Source: an uncultured Clostridia bacterium
Lineage (GTDB): Bacteria > Bacillota > Clostridia > Oscillospirales > Acutalibacteraceae
DNA length: 11,104 nucleotides
Assembly: GCA_947628595.1 (NCBI GenBank)
Contig: CANRAN010000032.1
Location: 1-11,104 of the forward strand
Reading direction: 5' to 3'
The notes under the pieces were generated by a model. It made no database searches. It was not told the DNA's origin and saw only the letters and a program-made list of their open reading frames with translations. A program made the position numbers and the translations under genes. Positions 1 through 5,403 of this stretch are shown here, one piece after another. The stretch's first letter is position 1, and every line of letters begins with the position of its first letter.

Positions 1-79
1 CTTTACCGAAAATAATTTTGCTTATATAATATACCACATTACATTGTTTTTTCCAACCGATAAATAGAATATAAAATAT

Positions 80-118
80 AAGGAGGCTGCCGGATCATTG
101 TCTCTGCAACAGCCCCTT
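80..118 (-). terminator. Intrinsic terminator of plsY
   Basis: The arms AAGG+GGCTG (80-83 and 85-89) pair with CAGCC+CCTT (110-118), with one bulged base at 84 and a 20-base loop. Read on the minus strand, the hairpin is followed by a T-rich stretch (TATATTTTATATT) at about 67-79. It lies about 55 bases past the plsY stop, so it probably ends the plsY transcript. The large loop and interrupted T-tract make it a moderate rather than a strong terminator. Confidence 0.6.
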
Positions 119-172
119 GATAAGTATTTCGTCTTAACAGAATAAAACATAATATCCTAAAACTCAGGCTTT

Positions 173-892
173 CTATTTTGTGTCCGAAGTAATTTTGTTC
201 TCACTGCCCTCGAGTATTCTCTTTATATTATCCTTATGTCTTATTATTATAACAATTCCGTTTATAAATGTAACAACAAAAACACATACTACAAATACCC
301 CGGTTGGTGCTTTTATGGGCGCTATTGCCGGAAGTATCTGAGCCTTATCTAAAAGTCTGACACCTGCCGCCGCAAAGGGGTACAATGCCGAACACACAAG
401 TGAGCATTTTGAAATCGTTTTTGTAATTGCAAACAATATGCCGAAAAATATAAGTTCAACCACAAGAACACGCCAATCTGTCATAATAACAACAGATGCC
501 GTTGTGACAACTCCCTTTCCGCCCTTGAATTTATAATAAATCGGAAACATATGACCAATCACAGCCAATAATCCCGCAAAATACATCAACAATGAGCGTT
601 CCATTTGCATTTCGGGGATATCCCAACCTAATGTAAGCAAATATGGTATCAGAACAGATATAACACCCTTGAGAAAATCCCCTACAAATGTAATTATTGC
701 CGGAAACTTTCCGACACAGCGAAGAACATTTGTAAAACCTGCATTTCCGCTGCCAAGTTTTCGTATATCCTCATGTTTGACAATGTATGTAACAATTATT
801 GATGTATTTACGCTGCTTATTAGATATGCAGCCATACAGGATATTACCACAAGCAGCCAATGGTTGCAAAACAAATCAGTAAGTATTTCCAA
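173..892 (-). CDS. plsY: Glycerol-3-phosphate acyltransferase PlsY
   Basis: This is an integral membrane enzyme that moves the acyl group from acyl-phosphate (made by PlsX) to position 1 of glycerol-3-phosphate, the first committed step of phospholipid synthesis. All three family motifs are visible: DIRKLGSGNAGFTN at residues 42-55, GHMFPIYYKFKGGKGV at 113-128, and RHKDNIKRILEGSEN near the C-terminus (218-232). Hydrophobic segments at about 12-36, 64-88, 101-118, 140-158 and 198-217 fit the usual multi-span topology. The 239 residues are slightly long for the family because of a polar C-terminal tail. The start is a TTG at 892, chosen because AAAGGAAG sits 6 bases upstream. It has its own promoter and terminator, so it appears to be a single-gene unit here. 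Family assignment is secure. Confidence 0.96.
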   Translation of the reverse strand: MEILTDLFCNHWLLVVISCMAAYLISSVNTSIIVTYIVKHEDIRKLGSGNAGFTNVLRCVGKFPAIITFVGDFLKGVISVLIPYLLTLGWDIPEMQMERSLLMYFAGLLAVIGHMFPIYYKFKGGKGVVTTASVVIMTDWRVLVVELIFFGILFAITKTISKCSLVCSALYPFAAAGVRLLDKAQILPAIAPIKAPTGVFVVCVFVVTFINGIVIIIRHKDNIKRILEGSENKITSDTK

Positions 893-924
893 AGCAATCT
901 TCCTTTACCCGAATTTCCTCTAAA

Positions 925-953
925 ATTATACATCATATTCCCTGACAAATCAA
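925..953 (-). promoter_or_regulatory. Sigma-A promoter of plsY
   Basis: On the minus strand TTGATT (948-953) is separated by 17 bases from TATAAT (925-930). Transcription would start near 918, giving a leader of about 25 bases that carries the AAAGGAAG ribosome binding site. The rest of the gap up to 1098 shows no further clear signal. Confidence 0.7.
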
Positions 954-1098
954 TCCACGACATTCATAAAAACTACATAATTTCCGCATACAAATTATCC
1001 ATAGTGACATTTTACACATCAGGTTAAACGTATATATTTTATTCCGTTTAGCTGAATAATTCAAACAACTACATAGTGATTTTTAATATCGTAAGTAA

Positions 1099-1127
1099 TT
1101 GACATAACACATGGGGAACTGTATAAT
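1099..1127 (+). promoter_or_regulatory. Perfect consensus promoter of the Rpn gene
   Basis: TTGACA (1099-1104), exactly 17 bases, then TATAAT (1122-1127): an exact match to the vegetative sigma consensus. Transcription would start around 1134, leaving a leader of about 18 bases. No operator-like palindrome was seen over it, so strong unregulated transcription is the simplest reading; control would then act at translation. Confidence 0.82.
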
Positions 1128-1137
1128 ATAAGTAAGA

Positions 1138-1149
1138 GGAAGGTGATCC
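1138..1149 (+). promoter_or_regulatory. Ribosome binding site that sets the RpnL start
   Basis: GGAAGGTGATCC matches the extended anti-Shine-Dalgarno complement (GGAGGTGATCC) with one inserted A. The distance from the final GG (1142-1143) to TTG 1152 is 8 bases, which is ideal. The alternative GTG at 1143 overlaps this element. The full-length protein is therefore started from a weak codon. Confidence 0.65.
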
Positions 1150-1151
1150 CG

Positions 1152-2078
1152 TTGGACGATACAGGTATAATTGACAACAGAACAGCAAAACACAAGACAA
1201 AGGATAGTGTGTTTTCACGACTTTTCAGTAAACCGGAAAACATTCTCGAATTGTATAAGGAACTTCACCCCGAGGACACCACTACTACGGTTGATGACAT
1301 TCAGCTTGAAACACTTGAAACCGTACTCATTAACGACATATATAATGATTTAGGTTTCATTGTTAAAAACGGGGATAAATCCAAGTATGTGCTTTTGATT
1401 GAAGCACAAAGCAAATGGACAGAAAATATAACTCTGCGGATGCTTTTCTATATCACCGAAACATATCGTCGATATCTGAAAGCTACAAAGCAAAGCGAAC
1501 ATATTTCCAAAAAAGTACATCTTCCGAAGCCGGAATTTTATGTTGTCTATACAGGTAATAAGGACATCCCGAACGAGGTTTCATTTAATCAGACATATTT
1601 TGATAGTACAGCTCCCCTTGATATAAAAGTCAAAGTGCTTACAAACACAAACACGGAAACTATTTATGGTCAATATATCGGTTTCAGCAGGGTTTATGAT
1701 GAACAGAGGAAAATTTTCGGTAACACAGTTGATTGTATCAGAGAAACAATAAGAATATGTCAGGAAAAAAACTATCTTGTTGATTTTTTGAATGTTTACA
1801 AAAAGGAGGTATTTACTATGCTATCTGAATTATTTAATGAGAAGGCTCTCCGAGAGCAATATGATGCTGCTGTTGCTGCCAAAAGTCAGGCGATAGGTGA
1901 GGCCATCGGCGAAGCGAGGGGCGAGGCTAGGGGCGAAGCGAGGGGCGAAGCTAATGGAGTTTTAAAAACTCTTATCAGTCTTGTAAAGGACGGCATTCTT
2001 TCTGTCAGTGATGCCGCAAAAAGAGCTGATATGTCAGTTGATGAATTTGAGGCTAAAACAGGATTAAAAGCAACCTAA
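1152..2078 (+). CDS. Rpn-family PD-(D/E)XK nuclease / putative transposase (RpnL-like, full length)
   Basis: The 308-residue product belongs to the Rpn/YhgA-like family (PD-(D/E)XK nuclease family transposase). Seen: the opening TAKHKTKDSVFSRLFSKPEN (11-30), the nuclease core NDIYNDLGF with D66, then E84-A-Q86 in LLIEAQSKW (D...ExQ form of the catalytic motif), the helix LRMLFYITETYRRYL (95-109), FYVVYTGN (129-136), FSRVYDEQRKIFGNT (178-192), a helical linker with five A(I/R)GE repeats (249-268), and a C-terminal segment VSDAAKRADMSVDEFEAKTG (285-304). Family members are DNA endonucleases; in E. coli the long forms are toxic and some protect against phage. The start is taken as TTG 1152: the sequence AGGAAGGTGATCC before it matches the 16S tail with 8-base spacing. 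A GTG at 1143 would lie inside that site. An internal in-frame start at 1818 probably yields a second protein. The gene is monocistronic and opposite in strand to plsY and der. Nuclease class is confident; toxin role is inferred. Confidence 0.9.
   Translation: MDDTGIIDNRTAKHKTKDSVFSRLFSKPENILELYKELHPEDTTTTVDDIQLETLETVLINDIYNDLGFIVKNGDKSKYVLLIEAQSKWTENITLRMLFYITETYRRYLKATKQSEHISKKVHLPKPEFYVVYTGNKDIPNEVSFNQTYFDSTAPLDIKVKVLTNTNTETIYGQYIGFSRVYDEQRKIFGNTVDCIRETIRICQEKNYLVDFLNVYKKEVFTMLSELFNEKALREQYDAAVAAKSQAIGEAIGEARGEARGEARGEANGVLKTLISLVKDGILSVSDAAKRADMSVDEFEAKTGLKAT
1801..1817 (+). promoter_or_regulatory. Strong internal ribosome binding site inside the Rpn gene
   Basis: AAAAGGAGGT (1801-1810, in an A-rich run starting at about 1799) is a near-perfect Shine-Dalgarno. 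It stands 8 bases (from the last G) before an in-frame ATG at 1818. It is closer to consensus than the site used by the full-length gene and is paired with ATG rather than TTG. Such a site by chance inside a coding region at correct spacing and frame is unlikely. No convincing promoter was seen just upstream; TTGATT at 1729 has only a poor -10. Confidence 0.85.
1818..2078 (+). CDS. Internally translated C-terminal Rpn protein (RpnS-like candidate antitoxin)
   Basis: An 86-residue protein in the same frame as the nuclease gene, starting at ATG 1818 (MLSELFNEKALREQYDAA...) behind a strong internal ribosome binding site. It contains no nuclease core. It is mostly predicted helix: an N-terminal helix, the repeat AIGE-AIGE-ARGE-ARGE-ARGE (its residues 25-44), then a C-terminal unit with helix-turn-helix flavour, VSDAAKRADMSVDEFEAKTG. 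Established for E. coli Rpn genes: the variable C-terminal domain is also made alone (RpnS), dimerises through a helix containing four-residue repeats of varying number, and blocks the toxic full-length RpnL. The position, repeat and start signals here fit that arrangement. That it is expressed and acts as an antitoxin in this organism is inference. Confidence 0.75.
   Translation: MLSELFNEKALREQYDAAVAAKSQAIGEAIGEARGEARGEARGEANGVLKTLISLVKDGILSVSDAAKRADMSVDEFEAKTGLKAT
1890..1949 (+). repeat. In-frame 12-bp tandem repeat, five units, encoding A(I/R)GE
   Basis: Units begin at 1890, 1902, 1914, 1926 and 1938. The first two are diverged and encode AIGE; the last three are nearly identical (GCG/GCT-AGG-GGC-GAA/GAG) and encode ARGE. 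Because the unit is a multiple of three, slippage changes the length without a frameshift. The repeat is shared by the long and short Rpn products and lies in a predicted helix. Confidence 0.93.
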
Positions 2079-2133
2079 AATTTCGTTTTGTCCGCTGAAT
2101 CATAACAAAGAAGTATAGCTTCTACTTTTTGAC

Positions 2134-2223
2134 AAGACCGCTTTCAGCAAGGTATATGATGAACAAATTAGGCTTTACAAAAACACATCAAATTATTACG
2201 GAAAACAATTTTGGTACACTTAA
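2134..2223 (+). pseudogene. Fragment of a second Rpn-family gene
   Basis: From 2140 one frame reads AFSKVYDEQIRLYKNT and then runs to a stop at 2221-2223. It aligns with FSRVYDEQRKIFGNT (residues 178-192) of the intact upstream Rpn protein. Over the 48 bases 2140-2187 against 1680-1727 I count 35 identities. There is no start codon, no nuclease core and no C-terminal repeat domain, so this is a remnant of a paralogue, not a working gene. Its true limits are uncertain, because upstream and downstream sequence does not obviously align. Confidence 0.7.
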
Positions 2224-2230
2224 CAGGTGA

Positions 2231-2441
2231 TTTGATAATTCTCAATATACCACATCCACAAAAGGGAGCGTTGGCATCAGCTTCTGCCCGTATTGCGGAA
2301 CCAGGATTAATAGAGATTTTGAATATGCAACCGTTGCGGTAAAAGCTACCGTAAAGAAATACATGACTGATACACCAAGAAAAAATTAAATTGGCTGTCT
2401 CAAAGGCAACTCTTGATAAATTTAAGCAAATACAGAATTAA
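2231..2441 (+). pseudogene. Decayed small zinc-ribbon protein gene (3' part)
   Basis: A frame without a start codon reads through GISFCPYCGTRINRDFEYA and on to KKYMTDTPRKN, then stops at 2387-2389. The FCPYCG motif is half of a zinc-ribbon knuckle and is common at the C-terminal side of small accessory proteins. Removing one A from the run at 2380-2385 continues the frame as RKIKLAVSKATLDKFKQIQN to a stop at 2439-2441. That suggests a single-base insertion in an older coding sequence. The 5' end is missing: an in-frame stop lies at 2228-2230 and no ribosome binding site is seen. Function unknown. Confidence 0.5.
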
Positions 2442-2466
2442 GAACCGCATAAGATTTAAATTAATG

Positions 2467-2512
2467 AAGCGACCGAAGCAGGAAAACCAATTCCTGATTC
2501 CGGTCGCTTTTT
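2467..2512 (+). terminator. Intrinsic terminator closing the Rpn island
   Basis: GCGACCG (2469-2475) pairs with CGGTCGC (2501-2507). An inner stem AGGAA/TTCCT (2480-2484, 2491-2495) follows across a small internal loop, and the apical loop has 6 bases. Five T's follow (2508-2512), with flanking A's able to extend the stem. The T-run is on the plus side, so it ends plus-strand transcription before it enters der from the 3' side. It may partly serve der in reverse, but the T-tract there is poor. Confidence 0.8.
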
Positions 2513-2525
2513 AATAACGTCAAAT

Positions 2526-3854
2526 TTACTTTTTATCGTCGTTTCTCTCACGAATTATAAAACGTATAGGTGTTCCCTGCATACCAAAGGTTTCCCTTAT
2601 TCTATTCTCAAGATACCTCTGATATGAAAAATGAAAAAGTTCCGCACTGTTCACAAAAAATACAAATGTGGGTGGTTTTACAGATGCCTGAGTCACATAC
2701 ATAATCTTGAGCCTTCTGCCTTTATCTGTCGGCGGCTGTACCCTTGCTGTTGCATCAGCAAGAAGATCATTCAGCATACCTGTTGTTATCCTCATTGCCG
2801 CCGAATTGACAACGGTTACAATAAGCTCAAACAACCTATCGAGCCTTTGTCCCGTTTTTGCAGAAATGAAGATAAAGGGTGCATACGACATATAGGAAAA
2901 TTCCGTTTCAAGCTTTTTCCGGTACTGATCCATTGTCTTTCCGTCCTTTTCAACGGCATCCCATTTATTAACAGCTATTATACAGGCCTTTCCGGATTCA
3001 TGTGCAAGACCCGCAATTTTGGTGTCCTGCTCGGTAATCCCAGCTATGGCATCTATCATAATAACGCATACATCACTTCTTTCGATTGCCATTCTTGCCC
3101 GTATTATACTGTATTTTTCCACCACATCATCAATCTTGCTCTTCCGTCTTATTCCGGCGGTGTCGGTAAGACAAAAACGTCCATATTCATTTTCAATCAC
3201 GGTATCTATGCTGTCACGTGTCGTGCCTGCAATATCTGATACTATACATCTGTTTTCACCTGTAATCCTATTAACAAGTGAGGATTTTCCGGCATTAGGT
3301 CTGCCAATCACCGCAACCCTTATGCTTTCGTCCTCCTCCTCTTCATCATAATCCTCAGGCAAATATTCAAATACCTCATCAAGCAAATCGCCTGTTCCGT
3401 GACCATGCACTGAGGAAACTTGTATAGGCTCCCCAAGACCGAGGTTATAAAACTCATAATAATTCGGATCAGGCTCCCCTATTGTATCACATTTATTTAC
3501 GCAGAGCACAACATTTCTTCCGCTTTTTCTGAGCATTTCCGCCACCTCCTCATCGGTAGCAACAACTCCGCTCCGCACATCTGTAACAAACACAATGACG
3601 TCAGCGGCATCAATAGCAAGCTCTGCCTGCCTACGCATTTGTTTCAGAATTATATCATCCGAATAGGGCTCTATTCCACCTGTGTCTATTATTGTGAGTT
3701 TTCGTCCTCTCCATTCGCATTGTCCGAATATTCTGTCCCTCGTTACACCCGGCGTATCATTGACTATCGCAACACGATCGCCAACAAGCTTATTAAAAAG
3801 TGTAGATTTCCCAACATTTGGTCTGCCGACTATTGCAATAACAGGAATTGCCAT
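2526..3854 (-). CDS. der: Ribosome biogenesis GTPase Der (EngA)
   Basis: Tandem-GTPase-domain protein needed for 50S subunit maturation; acts in the cytoplasm on the ribosome. The first G domain shows GRPNVGKST (10-18), DTPGVTRD (33-40), DTGG (57-60) and NKCD (120-123). An acidic linker (DYDEEEEDES, 168-177) leads to the second, with GRPNAGKSS (184-192), DTAG (231-234), NKWD (296-299) and SAKTG (331-335). The C-terminal KH-like domain occupies roughly 355-436. The 442 residues match the usual length. ATG 3854 follows a GGGGAGGG ribosome binding site at good spacing. A terminator for rpmF lies just upstream (3900-3921) and leaves no room for a good promoter, so der may depend on readthrough from the yceD-rpmF unit. 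Identification is certain; the expression route is inferred. Confidence 0.98.
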   Translation of the reverse strand: MAIPVIAIVGRPNVGKSTLFNKLVGDRVAIVNDTPGVTRDRIFGQCEWRGRKLTIIDTGGIEPYSDDIILKQMRRQAELAIDAADVIVFVTDVRSGVVATDEEVAEMLRKSGRNVVLCVNKCDTIGEPDPNYYEFYNLGLGEPIQVSSVHGHGTGDLLDEVFEYLPEDYDEEEEDESIRVAVIGRPNAGKSSLVNRITGENRCIVSDIAGTTRDSIDTVIENEYGRFCLTDTAGIRRKSKIDDVVEKYSIIRARMAIERSDVCVIMIDAIAGITEQDTKIAGLAHESGKACIIAVNKWDAVEKDGKTMDQYRKKLETEFSYMSYAPFIFISAKTGQRLDRLFELIVTVVNSAAMRITTGMLNDLLADATARVQPPTDKGRRLKIMYVTQASVKPPTFVFFVNSAELFHFSYQRYLENRIRETFGMQGTPIRFIIRERNDDKK

Positions 3855-3899
3855 AATAATCCCTCCCCTTATCAGATATTTTTAGCTGCAACGAAAAAT

Positions 3900-3921
3900 A
3901 GAGAAGGATTTCTCCTTCTCT
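3900..3921 (-). terminator. Intrinsic terminator after rpmF
   Basis: AGAGAAGGA (3900-3908) pairs perfectly with TCCTTCTCT (3913-3921) around a four-base loop; a T-A pair at 3899/3922 extends it. On the minus strand it is followed by TTTTT (3893-3899 region). It lies 18 bases past the rpmF stop and would reduce transcription into der. Confidence 0.8.
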
Positions 3922-3939
3922 ACCAAATCCAACAAGCAA

Positions 3940-4122
3940 TCAAGCCTCTGTTTTGAGTACAACTCTTCCCTTATAAAGACCACAGCTTGTGCAAGCTCTG
4001 TGAGCGAGCTTATATTCGCCGCAGTTGGGACAAGTTACGAGTGCAGGAGCGTCGAGCTTCCATACTGTAGATCTTCTCTTATCTCTTCTTGCTTTAGAAG
4101 TCTTTCTCTTAGGTACTGCCAT
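3940..4122 (-). CDS. rpmF: 50S ribosomal protein L32
   Basis: Small basic ribosomal protein of the large subunit. The 60-residue product opens with the family hallmark MAVPKRKTSKARRDKRR and carries four cysteines as CPNCG (31-35) and CTSCG (44-48), the zinc-binding (C+) form of L32. The start ATG at 4122 has AAGGAGG 10 bases upstream. It follows yceD by 35 bases and shares its promoter; the yceD-rpmF pair is a very common arrangement in bacteria. A terminator sits directly downstream. Confidence 0.98.
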   Translation of the reverse strand: MAVPKRKTSKARRDKRRSTVWKLDAPALVTCPNCGEYKLAHRACTSCGLYKGRVVLKTEA

Positions 4123-4157
4123 TTTAAAATAACCTCCTTGAAATTAAAGTACAAAAA

Positions 4158-4652
4158 TCATTCTTCGAGCAGCTCGCTTAATGCTGCAAATGCGGGATGT
4201 CCTTCCTGCTTGACGCAGCAACACTCTCCCTCATTGAGATTTTTTCCGCACTTTGGACACAAGCCCTTACAAGAATCCTTACAGAGGAACTTTGATGGAA
4301 ACTCCAAAAGAATATCATCTCTGAGCAATGCATCAGTATCGAGCGTATAGTCCGGTGCTTCAATATAATCATCACCGCTGTCCTCAGGCAGCTTTGTGAC
4401 AAGAATATGATTTAGCGTGTAGGCAAAGTCTTTGTCAAACGGCTCACAGCATCTGTCGCATACGCAATGACATCTGAAACGTACATCCGCTTCAAAAACC
4501 ACCATTCCGGCATGATTGCTTACATTTACGTCTGCAGCCACCTTTCCGGGAACAGCACTCCTGCCTATCGTATCTCCCGACATATCAAGCTCGGTTTTTA
4601 CCGACAAACTTTCATTCTCATTCAGAAAAATCTTTTTCAGTTCAAGAATCAC
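4158..4652 (-). CDS. yceD: YceD family protein (DUF177), L32-linked
   Basis: A 164-residue DUF177/YceD protein, encoded directly upstream of rpmF as in most bacteria. The family is linked to 23S rRNA accumulation in plants and E. coli, but its exact molecular role is not settled. The sequence shows a first cysteine cluster CHCVCDRCCEPF (61-72) and the diagnostic C-terminal block CKDSCKGLCPKCGKNLNEGE (124-143) followed by CCC, suggesting metal binding. The start is GTG at 4652, supported by GAGGTGAG 5 bases upstream. It is transcribed from a perfect consensus promoter with a leader of about 60 bases. Family is certain; function is not. Confidence 0.93.
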   Translation of the reverse strand: MILELKKIFLNENESLSVKTELDMSGDTIGRSAVPGKVAADVNVSNHAGMVVFEADVRFRCHCVCDRCCEPFDKDFAYTLNHILVTKLPEDSGDDYIEAPDYTLDTDALLRDDILLEFPSKFLCKDSCKGLCPKCGKNLNEGECCCVKQEGHPAFAALSELLEE

Positions 4653-4718
4653 AAGCTCACCTCAACAAAGTCCGAATTATCACAACAACAAAGTCGGCAT
4701 GATAAAACGCCATAGACT

Positions 4719-4747
4719 ATTATAATTGCATTAAGCTGCTTTGTCAA
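4719..4747 (-). promoter_or_regulatory. Perfect consensus promoter of yceD-rpmF
   Basis: On the minus strand TTGACA (4742-4747), 17 bases, TATAAT (4719-4724). Transcription would start near 4712. An exact consensus promoter fits the high demand for a ribosomal protein. It begins right after the T-run of the preceding gene's terminator. Confidence 0.85.
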
Positions 4748-4770
4748 TATTTTTTTTGAAAAAAACAAAA

Positions 4771-4810
4771 AATCAAGAGGAAGCCGTCACAGAGCTTCCT
4801 CATATTGATT
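4771..4810 (-). terminator. Strong intrinsic terminator of the P-loop gene
   Basis: GAGGAAGC (4777-4784) pairs with GCTTCCTC (4794-4801) around a 9-base loop. AATCAA (4771-4776) and TTGATT (4805-4810) extend the stem past a 3-base bulge. On the minus strand the hairpin is followed by a T run of 6, a G and another 7 T's (4757-4770). It separates this gene from the yceD-rpmF promoter. Confidence 0.88.
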
Positions 4811-4852
4811 TATTTTGTAAAAACACCCTTTTCACATACGACCGTCAGTTTT

Positions 4853-5269
4853 TCAGATTTTCTCAGAAATAGCTGTAAGGCTGCTCGGCAGCTCGCTTTC
4901 CTCTGCCGATACAAGAAATGTAAACTGTGTATCTGTCTTAGCTGCAAGAGAATTTATCTTTTCTATAAATTCAGCAAATTCGCCCATGTTCTGTCCGCCG
5001 ATCTTGAAAGTAGAATCAACAAGAACATCAGTCATATCATAATTTCCTGCGCAAAGTCCGCTAAGAAAACCAAAGAATGCATCATAGCCTGAAATTGCAT
5101 AATGTTCAGTATCGATAAGACGTGCTTTATGTGTTACATCATAGGTAAGCTTTGAACCCTTTTCAATAACAACCACATTTCCGTTTGAGTTTTCAACAGC
5201 CTCATTCGCAAGACTGATAAGCTTCTTGGTTTTTCCGGTACCCTTTTTACCGACAATAAGTTTAACCAT
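4853..5269 (-). CDS. Small P-loop ATP-binding protein of unknown function
   Basis: A 138-residue soluble protein I cannot name. It opens with MVKLIVGKKGTGKTKKL, a clear Walker A (GKKGTGKT, residues 7-14), and has a Walker B-like strand TDVLVDS (80-86, D85). Between them are a short beta strand NVVVIEKG (31-38) and the segment GYDAFFGFLSGLCAGNYD (61-78). The last strand FTFLVSAE (116-123) could close a minimal P-loop fold. There is no signal peptide, membrane span, DNA-binding motif or nuclease motif. It is about half the size of most P-loop ATPases, so it may be a single-domain NTPase or a nucleotide sensor. ATG 5269 follows AAGGAGG by 8 bases. It is its own transcription unit, with promoter 5341-5369 and terminator 4771-4810. 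Coding status is sure; activity is inferred from Walker A only. Confidence 0.88.
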   Translation of the reverse strand: MVKLIVGKKGTGKTKKLISLANEAVENSNGNVVVIEKGSKLTYDVTHKARLIDTEHYAISGYDAFFGFLSGLCAGNYDMTDVLVDSTFKIGGQNMGEFAEFIEKINSLAAKTDTQFTFLVSAEESELPSSLTAISEKI

Positions 5270-5340
5270 AATTTTTGCCTCCTTGAAAGTTATGCCGCAC
5301 CGCGACTTATCCTTTGCATAAAAAACTTTTGCTATTAAAT

Positions 5341-5369
5341 ATATTATATTAAATTTGACAAACTGTCAA
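5341..5369 (-). promoter_or_regulatory. Promoter of the P-loop gene, overlapping a palindrome
   Basis: On the minus strand TTGACA (5364-5369) is followed after 17 bases by TAATAT (5341-5346), or after 15 bases by TATAAT (5343-5348). The -35 box is the left arm of a perfect inverted repeat TTGACA-3-TGTCAA (5355-5369), which could be an operator. Start of transcription would be near 5335, with a leader of about 65 bases. Confidence 0.68.
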
Positions 5370-5403
5370 CTGTTTTAAGCTAAAGTTATGTGAAAATTTA
5401 TTA

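Noticed and set aside
1143..1151. GTG 1143 as start of the Rpn gene
   Set aside because: It lies inside the best Shine-Dalgarno match, with only about 2 bases to the purine stretch before it; TTG 1152 has ideal spacing.
2631..3239. Long plus-strand open frame antisense to der
   Set aside because: Composition is that of a reverse-strand shadow of a well-identified gene; no start signals.
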